In this document: one piece after another, positions 10,899-22,100 of the stretch
Layout of the letters: the number at the start of each line of letters is the position of its first letter
Position numbering within the stretch: the first letter of the stretch is position 1
DNA from: Bombyx mori
Taxonomy: Eukaryota > Arthropoda > Insecta > Lepidoptera > Bombycidae
Assembly: GCF_030269925.1 (NCBI RefSeq)
Contig: NC_085121.1
Coordinates: forward strand, 6,279,501-6,343,500
Reading direction: 5' to 3'
Length of the DNA: 64,000 nucleotides
Notes under the pieces: model-generated
Seen by the model: only the letters and a program-made list of their open reading frames with translations
Databases searched by the model: none
Told to the model about the DNA's origin: nothing
Made by a program: the position numbers and the translations under genes

Positions 10899-12414
10899 CT
10901 ATTTCTTGGGTGCTTGTTTCGCATCTTTGTTTTTAGAACTCTCTTTACTTTCTTTAGGCTGAGGCTTTCCCTTCATTTTGACATTGGTGTCGACTTTTTT
11001 AGCAGGTTGCTGTTGAGGTTTGGCTTCTACCTTTTTAACCTGTTGACTTCCAGCTTGCATTTCAGGCTTCTTGTCACTTTTTATTGCGTCTTTGCTCTCG
11101 GCCGTACCAGTTTTTTTCTTTAATTTTTCCGCTTCATTCTTTTTTCTCTCTTGCTCTTTAGCCATCGCCTTCAATTTTGCTTTTTCTTGAGCAGTTTTAA
11201 TAGATGCCTCCTTCTCATGTATTTTTCTTCTCTCTTCGGCATCCATATCCCTTAGCTTCTTTTCCAAGCCCCTAATAAAACTATCGACCGTCTTGGAAAC
11301 GATTCCTTCCAAGTTTTGTCCCACTTTTCCGTGAAAAAAATTCAAAGTCATTGGTGGTGCCATTTCGGTTTTCGCGTATTGCCATGCAATGGAAATAGGA
11401 GGTTTTAAAGCTTTGCTTGATGCTGTAAATGATAGATATATATATAAATATATACAAAAAGCCGTAAAAGGGCAATTGTCACTGTTGATTTTATATGAAA
11501 AACAATTCGTTTCGTTTTAATTATACTTGTTTGCATCACGACTGTTCGCCCTTCAATTTTCTTTTGACCTTTTCTAATTCTTTTTGAAGATATTCTAACT
11601 CTCCTGGCAATTGTTTATCTCGTAATTGTATCATTTTCACAACTAAAAGCTCTGTGACCCTATCCAGTGCGTCTTCCACCTTTGTTACAACTGGATTGCT
11701 AACAAGCGGTTTGACTGGTGTCGAAATAATAGTTGTTTTCGTCATATACCACAATTTAGACACTACTGGACGTACTGTTTGTATTGAAACTGAAAAATAA
11801 ACAAACGCGGATTTGTATTTGAATAGTTCGTACGAATCCGCTATTGTTTAAGGACGTTTCATAATTAAAATTCAAAGATGTTGTCAACATGGATTTACTC
11901 TTTCTTAACTGTGACCAAACAAGTAAGATTCGTTAAACACAATAGCTTAAAGAGGTGACTCAGTGATAGCGTAGATTGCAAATGTACTCGAGAGCCATCG
12001 GGTGTATAATTAGAGTTCATATACATAACGAAATTATTGCCATTCTTATTGAGAATTGAGGTCTAAGTCTCAATATTATTAACAGCTATATCATGAATCT
12101 TGAATCCGGAACGTAGATTGCTTTTCGGTAAAAATAGCAGTAGGTAGTTCTAATCCATGTAATCTCAAATCATGCCTATCACTATGACGCTAATTCGTAG
12201 ATTTTGTGATTTATTTCTTCAAACTTAATTGCTTGAGAATTATCCCCACCATAGACCATAGACTACACTGATCTCTTACCACAATCGAGGCCACGGCGCG
12301 GTCGCTTTTTGCTACTTAATCAACAGTTAATTACTAATTAAGATCTTCGTTTTAAATTAAAGAAACCTATTTACCCAAGGCTAAATCTAGAGCTTTTCGT
12401 GTTACTCTAGCCAT
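10899..12414 (-). CDS. Lysine-rich protein with ATP-synthase-g-like N-terminus (long isoform)
   Basis: Two exons: 12414-12375 (MARVTRKALDLAL, ends phase 1 at G|GTAAAT) and 11422-10899, opened by CATTTACAG. The join makes an alanine codon and a product of about 187 residues. Residues about 20-40 include PPISIAWQYAKTEMAPP, which resembles the family pattern of subunit g (YAKVEL.PP); the neighbouring gene is a clear subunit g. After that the two diverge: there is no LTVKEA block, membrane helix or GxxxG. Instead residues about 60-110 are a charged helix rich in E, K and R (probable coiled coil), and the tail is a low-complexity K/P/Q/S run, probably disordered. Homology to subunit g is therefore a hypothesis from about 17 residues plus position. 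A second exon at 11789-11536 competes for the same first exon. Confidence 0.65.
11536..11789 (-). CDS. Alternative terminal exon of the same gene (short isoform)
   Basis: Acceptor TTTTTCAG precedes 11789. Joined to exon 12414-12375, the split codon becomes GTT and the frame runs 84 codons to a TGA, giving a product of about 97 residues. It contains RPVVSKLWYMTKTTIISTP, which could be aligned loosely with the same subunit g region as the long isoform, then an amphipathic helix (LEYLQKELEKVKRKLKG). No AATAAA is seen directly after the stop, so it may be a cassette exon that ends translation early rather than a true 3' exon. Frame, phase and acceptor are seen; function is unknown. Confidence 0.5.
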
Positions 12415-12940
12415 TTTCTAAAAATTATAATTTCTTGTGTTTTCTCGCTTGTATAATTTCCTAATTTACATTAATTTCGAGTTCATAGACACTTTGTAAA
12501 CAACGAAATGAAGTCATTGTAATGACAACTGTCAAATCTATTGCACGACCGAAGCGATTTCTTAAATATGATTTTCATGGCTGCCAGTACGCGGATTAGT
12601 TATAGTTTTAGTAAGCTATGGTAATATAATATACATCACTTAAACACTCTAATAAGACCAGCCATTTAGCGGCCCACGTTTCTCAAGCCGTCATTGCCCA
12701 ATGATGCGAATGAATTTTCTAGTCATTGTATTTCTTAAGTTAAGAAAAATATGTGTAGTTATTTCATTTTTGGTGGATTTTTGTCGCTTTCTTAGTAATA
12801 GATTATACAGGAACCATTGGATCGTTCCAGAATGCGATAGGTAAAATACACAAAACATTTGCTGTTTTTGTTTTTTAGTTACGCACTTTATTATCTATAA
12901 ATTTAAAGAACTAGTGGTTCTACTATCTAGGTAAACCGTA
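12415..12940. other. Upstream region of the lysine-rich gene
   Basis: Presumed 5' UTR and promoter. An acceptor-like 'aatttttag' stands just before the ATG on the minus strand, so a further 5' UTR exon is possible. Nothing else recognised. Confidence 0.3.
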
Positions 12941-13680
12941 GGGGTGTTATCAACGGCAGAGTGCCACCATTGCGATTTGCACACGGCAGAGTATACGCTC
13001 GTCGCCTGCCCCGCATGGGAGCGGTGGCGCCGTGACCTCGTCGCAAAAACAGGAAACGACTTGTCGTTGCCGAGTGTTGTGGCATCGACGAGTCGTGGAA
13101 GGCGATGCTCGACTTCTGCGAGTGCACCATCTCGCGGAAGGAGGCGACGGGGCGCGTGAGAGATGCACAAGCCTCCCGCTATCGAACGGAGCCAGGGAGA
13201 CGGATCTCGCCCAAGGCCTGGCCCTCTAAGTGTTTTGGGTCCCCCTCACATGTCGGTCTGGGGACCGGGAAAGGGGGCCTAAGAAGCTGCTCTGCACGCG
13301 TTTTACGCAAGAACATCCGGGTGATGGAAGGCCAGCTATCCTCAACCCACGATGATTCTGACCCAGCGGGATATTCCGTAGGATAACCCATTCTAACTGG
13401 CGCCATTTAGGCGAGCTCCGGATATCCTGCCGATTGAGAGGGCTGGTGGTCGTGACGCCGACGACCACCGGTCCGGCGTCCCGAGGGGGAGGGTAATTGG
13501 AGAGATGTGCTCCGCACTAAACGCTTCATTTTCTCCCCTTTGCGTTTTCATGAGTTCTGTCTCATGCGAGGTTCGAACGTGTGAACGACAGGAGGTTTTA
13601 GTCAGTTGGACTCCGACATGCCCCGCCCTCCATCCCCAGTGGAGGGCGGAAGTCCGGCGATTTACTCCTGACAAAAAAAA
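12941..13680 (+). pseudogene. R1-clade LINE 3' end, defective
   Basis: GC-rich block ending in an A tract at 13672-13680. The first frame encodes the C-terminal knuckle region of R1/TRAS-type elements (CHHCDLHTAEYTLVACPAW, about 12962-13020); the position usually held by the zinc-binding histidine is tyrosine. The frame shifts near 13085 and resumes one frame over as ESWKAMLDFCECTISRKEA (about 13090-13146), followed by 3' UTR. It is 5' truncated. Its GC content contrasts sharply with the flanks, as expected for a recent LINE. Confidence 0.8.
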
Positions 13681-14283
13681 GGGTTCACGTTGAATATATG
13701 GCAGTTGATTAATTAAAAAACAAATTGGTATATGTAGCATAAAGCAGATAAACTTAATATATATATTTGCCCTTAAGCAAGCAATTCAGATGCAACTCGT
13801 TATTAGGAAATAAAAAAGAATTCCTATCAACCATTAACACGCCTTATGGTATATCTATATTTAAAAAAAACTGAGCATAATGGTGGTGGTACATATTCAA
13901 ACCTGTGGTTTTATTTGTAATATCGAAAATTGATACGGCCACGAGTTGTGTCAACATTATAATTTACGTAGAGTGCATTGTGTAAATATGTGCGTGTAAA
14001 ATGTTTAAAAAAAAAAATCGTCCATCTTGATAAAATCGACGTGATTTATGCATCAAAATATTTGATAATAACGGCGAATAAATTTATAAATGAAATCGCT
14101 GATATGTAAAAAGAAATACGCAATCTTATAATGAAAATGAAGAAAAGGCTACGAATGTCGGTTGCCTATTTGTAAATTCACTTACTTGAATCTGATAGTT
14201 TTACCACCAAATAGAATAACTAAATGTACACCACTGGCAGCGCCATTCTAATTGAGGTCAGTGACTTAGAGACGCTTTGGTGT
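13681..14283. other. AT-rich spacer; nothing recognised
   Basis: No coding signal and no repeat recognised apart from short poly(A) runs. Confidence 0.35.
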
Positions 14284-15320
14284 CTTGTTGGTAGGAGTGG
14301 GTAATATCGGTTTTGCCGCGTATCGAATCGTATCTATATATCGAGGATCAATATCGGATATTGAATCTATATATTTTCTGAATCTATATATTGATGGATG
14401 CTAGTAGATTTTCTCGATTCATGATATTTGAGATTTGAAACGATACGCTGATATAATATCGTAGTAGATATAGATTTAAGTCAACGTTATACGGTTGGTT
14501 TTCTGATATCAATTTATAATATTATCTTAAAGTAATAAAAAGAACATGAAAATAAAAATATCAAAAAAACTTTCCTTCATGCTTTTACCAGGCTTAGGAC
14601 TGGCTACATTATTTTCAGTTTTTACTATTTTGTGTCTTAATTTAAAATTACAAAATATACCAAAAGAGTGTAGATTTCAAAAGTTTAATACAAACACAAG
14701 AACTAAACTCAATTATTTGGATTCAACTAAAAATAGAAAAATGTGTACTTTAAAAATCAAACACAAAAAACTATTAAGTATTTATAAACACTTGTCCAAA
14801 AATTCTAGTTCAAGGTCAAAGCGCGTGAAATTAAATTCAACGATGCAAATAGGCTATACTGCATTCAAGTTAGGGTCGAAAGTTGAAACTTCTTTCCTTA
14901 ATTGTATCCTGCTGATACGCTAAGAATAATCTACAGACATATGGACTTAAATATAAGGTTTACAATTGTATGGATAATGCCTGTTTCTGTTTCATTCATC
15001 ACATGATATCCCTATTGTGCGCTCACTCACTCTGGCCGATTCGATACGAACCAAACGAATATTGCCGATATTAACGAATCGGTACGATATGCCGATGCGC
15101 ATCACATCGAGCAATATCGTGTATCGGCTGATATCGAAATATAGATTTCGATTCACGAATCGGTACGATATGGCGATGCGCATCACATCGAGCAATATCG
15201 TGTATCGGCTGATATCGATATATAGATTTCGTGCGGGGCGATATCGGATTCAACGATATTGCTGCGATATATAGATATTGAATCTATATACGATTTATAT
15301 CACCCACTCCTACTTGTTGG
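14284..15320. mobile_element. hAT-type DNA transposon, non-autonomous
   Basis: Element 14292-15312 (1,021 bp) has terminal inverted repeats TAGGAGTGGGTAATAT / TAGGAGTGGGTGATAT, fitting the hAT pattern YAG.GGTGGG with one change. An exact 8-bp target duplication CTTGTTGG flanks it (14284-14291 and 15313-15320), the length hAT elements make. Subterminal DNA is full of GATATCGATATA-like palindromes, and an 81-bp unit is tandemly duplicated at about 15074-15235. No transposase is encoded, so mobility would depend on a source elsewhere. Confidence 0.85.
14546..14923 (+). CDS. Unrecognised 125-codon frame inside hAT element
   Basis: Open frame with an ATG, an N-terminal hydrophobic stretch (about residues 10-32) that could be a signal anchor, then a K/N/T-rich remainder. 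No known domain is visible, and the composition is what AT-rich DNA gives by chance. It lies wholly within the transposon. It could be captured host sequence or fortuitous; listed because it is long for this DNA. Confidence 0.2.
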   Translation: MKIKISKKLSFMLLPGLGLATLFSVFTILCLNLKLQNIPKECRFQKFNTNTRTKLNYLDSTKNRKMCTLKIKHKKLLSIYKHLSKNSSSRSKRVKLNSTMQIGYTAFKLGSKVETSFLNCILLIR

Positions 15321-15744
15321 TAACGTAAAATGAATGCAACAATGTAAGTAAACTTCATAAATTATTTATTTCGTGCCATTTTGATATCATTTAAGGCGAA
15401 TAACTCAAAAGCCTGAGTGGCCCGTAAAGAAAGTTTAACTTGAAGTTTCGAAAAACTTTAATGAATAAATTATTGCTTAAAGATTTAGGTGAAGGTTATT
15501 TATACCTATTCTTATTGTTATAATGTACATTAAACAAAGCAGTGTCTTTGGTCAACGACTCCGCAAAATTTTGACTTTTTGTTTTATTAACATTGAAATC
15601 GTTATCTATTTACAAAATAATTGCACTCGTTAACTATTTCAAAATTAAGATAGTAGATTTTAATGTTAAGTCTCCCATTCTAAAGTATTTTTGTAAACTA
15701 AACTTAACAGAACCAATAGTGGTTAGAAACCATCGATTTATAGG

Positions 15745-16224
15745 AAAACGTTCTAGTTTTGAAGTCGTCGTGGCCTAAAAGATAAAACGTCCGGTGCATT
15801 CGTATGAAGCGATGCACCGGTGTTCGAATCCCGCAGGCGGGTACCAATTTTTCTGATGAAATACATACTCAAAAAATGTTCACGATTGACTTCCACGGTG
15901 AAGGAGTAACATCGTGTAATAAAAATCAAACCCGCAAAATTATAAATTGCGTAATCACTGGTGGTAGGACCTCTTTGGAGTCCGCACGGGTAGGTACCAC
16001 CACCCCGCCTATTTCCGCCGTGAAGCAGTAATGCGTTTCGGTTCGAAGGGTGGGGTAGCCGTTGTAACTATACTGAGACCTTAGAACTTATATCTTGAGG
16101 TGGATGGCGCATTTACGTTGTAGATGTCTATGGGCTCCAGTAACCACTTAACATCAGGTGGGCTGTGAGCTCGTCCATCCATCTAAGCAATAAAAAAATA
16201 AAAAAAACGTTCTAGTTATCGAAG
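15745..16224 (+). mobile_element. Bm1 SINE, full length with target duplication
   Basis: Element 15765-16203 has an intact tRNA-like head (A box 'TGGCCTAAAAGA', B box 'GTGTTCGAATCCC'), the full body and a tail 'aataaaaaaataaaaaaa'. Flanking direct repeats AAAACGTTCTAGTTTTGAAG (15745-15764) and a near copy at 16204-16224 mark the insertion. This is the best defined Bm1 in the window. Confidence 0.93.
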
Positions 16225-17511
16225 ATAACCATATGACAGGATCAGGATTACCTTCGTGTTTTTGTTCACTGCGATTTATTTATAATAAAATAGGACTTGA
16301 AGATGCAAATTGGGAAAACCTTAAGAAAATGACGATAATGAGGAAACACAGCAGCACTATGTGCCGATGGTGAATAATTTGGTAAAAATAACATTAAATG
16401 AAGACTGCAGCTTAGTCTATTCCGGAAATTATTAAACTATAGCAGAATAAAGCAAAAAATATCTGCAAATTCGATAACCAATAACATTAAAACACTCTTT
16501 TGATTTTTGAATTGGACCTTATATTCTATATTGGCATGTTCGTATACTGTGTCTCTCACTCACTTAAAGAAAATAAAACACGACATCTAACCGTTTATTT
16601 TGTGAATAATAATATAATTGGTGGAAAGCTGTATTATCTAGACATATCAATACATAAATTATTCGATCGTACATACCATTTTATTTCTCTCGATTACCAA
16701 GAATCGTTATTGTTTCCAAATCCGAAAAAACATGTAAGATTGGTTAGTTTAAAAATGTCAATGACATGGATATTAAGTGTAATCGTACAAAATATTGTTT
16801 GTTGACAAAGATCGATCAGTCGGACAAGGCGTTGAAGAGAGTTCATTCGCTCTTTTTGCGAATGGTGGGAGATACGTACATATGTACACTGTATATTGTG
16901 TTCAATACTCATATTCGTTATACACACGTATTCGGAGGATATTTAAATTTATCTGTATTCATGAATGTGCCTTAAAAGGGTCTCTCCCTAGTCATCTAAA
17001 TTAACAAAAAAAATATATATATATAGGGTAATAATCATAATGTAGGTATAATAAACTTTTTAATTTTATTTTTTATTAACGAATGACACTCCCTTTTTAT
17101 TTAAATAAAATCATACATAATTATTGGGTGCGTGACCTTAAGCGGCTGCCATCGCACACGTAAAACGTATTGCAAACTATTCCTTCTGCTCCTCATCATA
17201 GAAAATACTTTAGCTCACCGTTGATTTCTAAATATAAATATGACATTTGACAGGCCTGAATGGCAACAGAGGTCAAGCTGCGATAAGGAAAAAAAGAAGA
17301 AGAAGATGAGTTTCCATTGCCAACTTTAAACTACATGAATTATTGCAAGATATAAAATAGTTTTGTCTTCACTTGTGTGTTTAAATTTTTTTTTTTATAT
17401 ATTACAGTTACAAGCCTAATGTTTCTTCAGAAATCTTCTCACGCTTGATAGTTTTAAAATATTCGTACATTAAACTAACCAGTCTGAGATTACCCGATAC
17501 TTCGAAGTCCA
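16225..17511. other. AT-rich; nothing recognised
   Basis: Several overlapping frames of 69-101 codons near 16500-17000 share no known motif and have AT-driven composition. A short (TA)n run lies near 17010-17025. Confidence 0.3.
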
Positions 17512-17759
17512 ATTTTTTTTTATTGCTATAGATGGCTGGACGAGCTCACAGCCCACCTGGTGTCAAGTGGTTACTGGAGCCCATAGACATCCACAATGTG
17601 AATGCGCCATCTACCTTGAGATATAAGTTCTAAGGTCTCAAGTATAGCTACAACGGCTGCCCCACCCTTCAAACCGAAACGCATTACTGCTTCACGGCCG
17701 AAATAGGCAGGGTGGTGGTACCCACCCGCGCGGACTCACAAGAGGTCCTACCACTAGTA
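17512..17759 (-). mobile_element. Bm1 SINE, 5' truncated
   Basis: Minus-strand body from the 'ttactggtgg' block to the AAGCAATA tail with a T-rich left end. The tRNA head is absent. Low divergence from the full copies. Confidence 0.88.
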
Positions 17760-18104
17760 AGATATTTTGAGCCTTCTCTATAAAAGTACGGATTTGGGAT
17801 GAAGTAAAGGAACAAATATTTTCGAACACAAACTGTCTTCAAAACGGAAAGTAATAAATTGCAAATACATATACTTAATAATAAGTTCATGTCTCAGAAT
17901 GACAAGAGTGCATTGTCCATTGTCCAAGCACAATGAAAACCTGATCAAATTGCATATTATAACTGCAGTCTTGGCTAGCAAATCGATTCACGATTAGATT
18001 ACATATGCGTTAATCAAGTTACACAATAAAAATTAAAGAAGTTTTTTTTAAAAACAAATTTCAAATTGTTTCGGTGTGTTCGGTGTGTTCGGTATACCTC
18101 ATTT

Positions 18105-18170
18105 CTTTTTTTTATGATTGACGGATTACTGGTGGTCCGGAGGCCTTTCCAGTTTCACCAGGAGAGGTGT
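18105..18170 (-). mobile_element. Jockey family 2 LINE, extreme 3' end
   Basis: Only the last roughly 50 bases plus A tail of the element remain: minus-strand 'ctggtgaaactggaaaggcctccggaccaccagtaatccg' and a T run at the left, matching 44870-44930. Confidence 0.75.
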
Positions 18171-18967
18171 TTATCTCATTTCTATGGCTTCAGTCGCTGA
18201 ACTGGTTATATTTGTAGAATATTTCAACAGCTATTTTGAAACTATTGGAATGATTTAAAAGGGAAGACCACGCGTGTTTTCCATTTTTTTAAAAACATTG
18301 TACGGTACTGTGCTTGCAGTGTCTATGTTTGGTAAGAAGTAGAGTCTACGTTCCTACGTCATGCGACCTTCGATAAAATGCTTTGGTTGTTTGGATATGT
18401 AGTTTCGTCTACTAAAGCACTTAGAAGAAAAAAAAACTGTTTAATATCATGTCATCTAGCATTGGAAAGGCTTATGTGAACATTCGTAATAATAAAAAAC
18501 TTTGATTCAAATTTTTATACAGCTAAGTCATTTAGTGTTCTTTATTAAGGTTAATCACTTTTTGCTGACGAAATAATTATGTTAAATGCAAACCTGCAAA
18601 TATTTTTTCATATAATCACATAATCAAATAAAATGCTTATTTGAACAAAAATACATATTTGCATTTACTTCACAGTAATGACATTAAATACAAATTCATG
18701 CATCACACGAAGAAGGAATTGACCTTCGACAGAACTTTGATTAAATTTGGGTTCAATTCTGTTTGATATTTTTAAAGTTTTAATGTTTTATTTCCCCATA
18801 TATATAATATAATGTATGCTTATATTATTTATGTAAACTTTGTATGTTTGGTGCTTGTTACTCCAACACGCCGAAATGATTGAACGAACACGGATCTGGA
18901 TGAATTGGGGGTCCTTGATATTTGTGTCGTTTTAAATGACAAGATCCGCACATCGACCGCTTTTTTG

Positions 18968-19233
18968 TCTATACTAATATTATAAAGAAGAAAGATTTGT
19001 TTGTTTGTTTGTATTGAATTAGCTCCGAAACTACTGAAGGGATTTAAAAAATTATTTGACTGTTGGAAAGCTAGCCTATCCCCGGGTGACATAGGCTATA
19101 TTGATTATATTTTCAAAAAAATTAGGGATCCTTACTGAAACTCCAATAATGTAACCCAATGTGTAAATAAATTACCTAAAATTCTTTACATCGCGTGCGA
19201 TACTACCCAAGCGAAGTCGGGGCGGGCCGCTAG
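18968..19233 (+). mobile_element. Lep1-type non-autonomous Helitron
   Basis: Begins TCTATACTAATATTATAAAG, has a (GTTT)n stretch, and ends 'gggcgggccgCTAG' followed by T. TC...CTAG ends without inverted repeats or target duplication are the Helitron hallmark, and a GC-rich hairpin-like stretch precedes CTAG. Length is 266 bp. No Rep/helicase. Confidence 0.75.
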
Positions 19234-20699
19234 TATTACAATAAATACGACAGTGTGTTTGCCGGGATGTGATTTTACGACAAACCGATCCACAAATCGA
19301 CCGGCAGTTAATAGACCAGAAACTGACATGAGCGACATTTTATCCCCGAAAAATACAATGTATATTGTTCGTCCAACCGGATACGTAAATGGAACATATG
19401 GAATTCATACAATCTTATCATTTAATATTTTAAAAATAATTAACGTTTATGTTCTTTTTTGGTGATGTATGTGTGCGTTTGTGATTACTCGTATTAAAAT
19501 AATACATGACTAATTTTCATTCCGGATGGTTAATTTGTCTTCTCCGCGAAACTTATTTGGAACTTTTATGACGCAAAATTTTACTCGGACTTGTTCGATT
19601 TTTTTTGTCACACTTATCCGTTAAGCCTTCACACCAATTTTCCATCTTTAATTGCACTTTACCAAATGCAATGCAACAAAGATTTCTTTGGTTGAAATCA
19701 ATCAGCGGAATATTTTCAATGCTGTTCTTATTTTGTTACTGTAAATGTATCGAAAAAGTACTTTGTTCTTCATCGCTTATTATTAAGTTGTTATGGGAGC
19801 CCATACATTGAATAAAACCTTTATATAAATGAATTTAATTCGAAGTTTTGTGAGCCTAATAACAGCCGAGTAGTCGGCGTTTTCCAAAGTTTAAATAACT
19901 TCTTGGCAAAGAAAAAATTGAATACCCGAGATACAGTACAAAATGCCTTCGAAGAGTTTGTTGGCTTTCAGACTCCTGAATTCTTCAACAAGGACATTGA
20001 AAATTTACTACTGCTCTGGCAGAGACACATCGATACCATGCCTGCATATTTTGATGAGTAAGAATAAAAATATTTATAATGTGACTTTAACTTTCTGTAT
20101 ACTAAAAGGACAACTTCAGAAATAGGTAAAGACCGAATATGTATTTACATTAAAGCACACGTTATAGGAACAGCATTCAATTTCACCAATTGAAACTATT
20201 CCATTCCACCACAACTAACCACAATACGTTTATCTTTTGCATGAACTTTCCTCTCCGCGGTATTTTCTGATCGCAATGACATCTGTCTTATATCAATAAA
20301 AATTTTAAAAGGTCAAGCAGCCACTTAGCTCTACCTTTTGCTTTGCTTATGTCCATTAGCGACGGTCGCCACACCCCTATTAGAGCCGATTCCCCGTAAA
20401 ATAAATTTACTATATGACTGCTTTGGTTGAGTATTTGCTTATCGTACAGACAGTCTTAATTAAATTGATTAGATTATTTTATCACATCCATGATTTGAAT
20501 ACCGCGAAATAGATTACTTAATCCTAAAAGTGATATCGAATTCTATGAGATCCCTATCAGCTATTTGATGTAACTGCTGAATAAAAACTGTATCAAAACG
20601 ATCTAACAGAGACAAGGTAAGCTTTAAATAGATTACAAATGAAAAAATGTGATTTGTCTTCTTAATACACACAAGATTTAAAATCAGCAAAATTGGAAT
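19234..20699. other. AT-rich; nothing recognised
   Basis: No gene, RNA or repeat recognised. Short frames of 60-70 codons lack known motifs. Confidence 0.3.
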
Positions 20700-20953
20700 T
20701 AAAATAATAACATCATCATCATTTCCTGCCCTTCTCCCAGTCACTTGGGGTCGGCGCAACATGTTTTCTTCGTTCCATACTCTTCTATCATATACCATTT
20801 CTTCGCTCACTCCCCTCTTACCCATATCGTCTTTTACGCAATCCATCCAATTCTTCTAAGGTCTACACCTCTTCCTCTATAGTCTTCCACATTCGTAGTT
20901 AACACTCTCTTGCCAATCTCATTGTTATTTCGGAACTAAAATAATAACATCAT
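20700..20953 (-). mobile_element. Retroposed repeat with (GAT)n tail and 17-bp target duplication
   Basis: About 220 bases between identical 17-base repeats TAAAATAATAACATCAT (20700-20716 and 20937-20953). On the minus strand it ends in (GAT)n, the tail type of RTE-clade LINEs and their partner SINEs. The body block with 'cttctcccagtcacttgggg' is a sequence I recognise as recurrent in lepidopteran genomes. No coding capacity, so probably a SINE mobilised by an RTE element. Confidence 0.65.
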
Positions 20954-22100
20954 ACTGTAAATGTCAGTGTACCGACCGTGGAGGTAATTCTTTAAATACT
21001 GGAGACAAAAATAAACAATATTACTTGTATATAATTACTTTGTATTTGTTATTTCCGAAAGGCGAATAAGTATAGTGCCCACCTGATAGGGAGTAATCAT
21101 CGCCGGTCATGAACATAGTCAATATCAAATATATATTATGTACATACACAACGTACGAAAACTCTGAATTTGAAGGATCAATTTTTTTTTATGTGATGGT
21201 GCCACTCCACTGCTACTGTTATGCAGACATTTTTGTTAGACAAGGTCACCCGAACGCCAGTGCTTTTACGGTCAGTCTAGTTAAATATATGAAAATAGTT
21301 AAATATATGAAAATAGTGAATAGAAATAAGTGAAAAATTGTAACAAGAAATATTATATTACACGGAGTGTTAGCCGAAATATCTTATAGAGTTTTGTTAA
21401 CGACTTCAGAACTGATACTACCCGTGTTTGTATATTTTTTTTGTTATGTTTGTTAAATAATATTAATTCTATACGTTAAATAATATTATATTAACTCTAT
21501 GTATCTATGTATATATATATTTAAACGTATATAAGTATGTGTGCCATACTCGGGTACCCATAACAGTGAATTCCAACTTGAGGTCGGATGACCGTGCATG
21601 ATTTGTTCCCAGTTATTTATTTATTCTTTTCATTTAGTCAACATTTTTTATATTTGCTTTAAATATTGTGAGCTTTGGTATTATTACTTTAAAAAAATGT
21701 GATAATTATTTTTCTTACATTGACATTAAAATATCTACAGCAATACAGAATATAATTATTATATAACGAGAATCTCAGAATACAGAAAAAAGTGTAATCT
21801 GTATTCTGAGTGTGTAATATGTACCCATATGAATCTAAATCTTGAGGTAGCAGTGATTACGGTCTCATTTCGACCACCGAATTCTAGTTCAGATAAATTA
21901 ACGCGTTTAATTTATATTTTATGAGTCTGATTTGATAATATAAATGTTTGTCTTACATAACTTATTATTCTATATATCTTATTTACAGCGCTGTATGGAG
22001 AGCAAGGTTAAGATTAACAGAAGCGTATCGTGATTGTAGTTCTAATCTCAACTGTAATGATTTGTGTTGTCTTTCAAATCGTCTATTAGTTTAGTTTTGA
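20954..22100. other. AT-rich; nothing recognised
   Basis: Contains a short direct repeat (aaatatatgaaaatagt, near 21283-21315) and a decayed 'cccacctgat' scrap near 21075. Otherwise no signal. Confidence 0.3.

Noticed and set aside
12895..13740. Many overlapping frames on both strands
   Set aside because: They are by-products of the GC-rich R1-clade fragment; only the two plus-strand frames with family motifs are meaningful.
14992..15274. Overlapping frames on both strands (60-85 codons)
   Set aside because: They arise from the tandem 81-bp palindromic repeats inside the hAT element.
15765..15850. tRNA-like sequence with A and B boxes (also at 4930, 32930, 55921 and 61198)
   Set aside because: Each is the head of a Bm1 SINE with the full SINE body attached and a degenerate cloverleaf, so these are not tRNA genes.
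20514..20846. 110-codon minus-strand frame with a charged N-terminus
   Set aside because: Its N-terminal half is the retroposed repeat between 17-bp duplications and the remainder is flank, so it is fortuitous.
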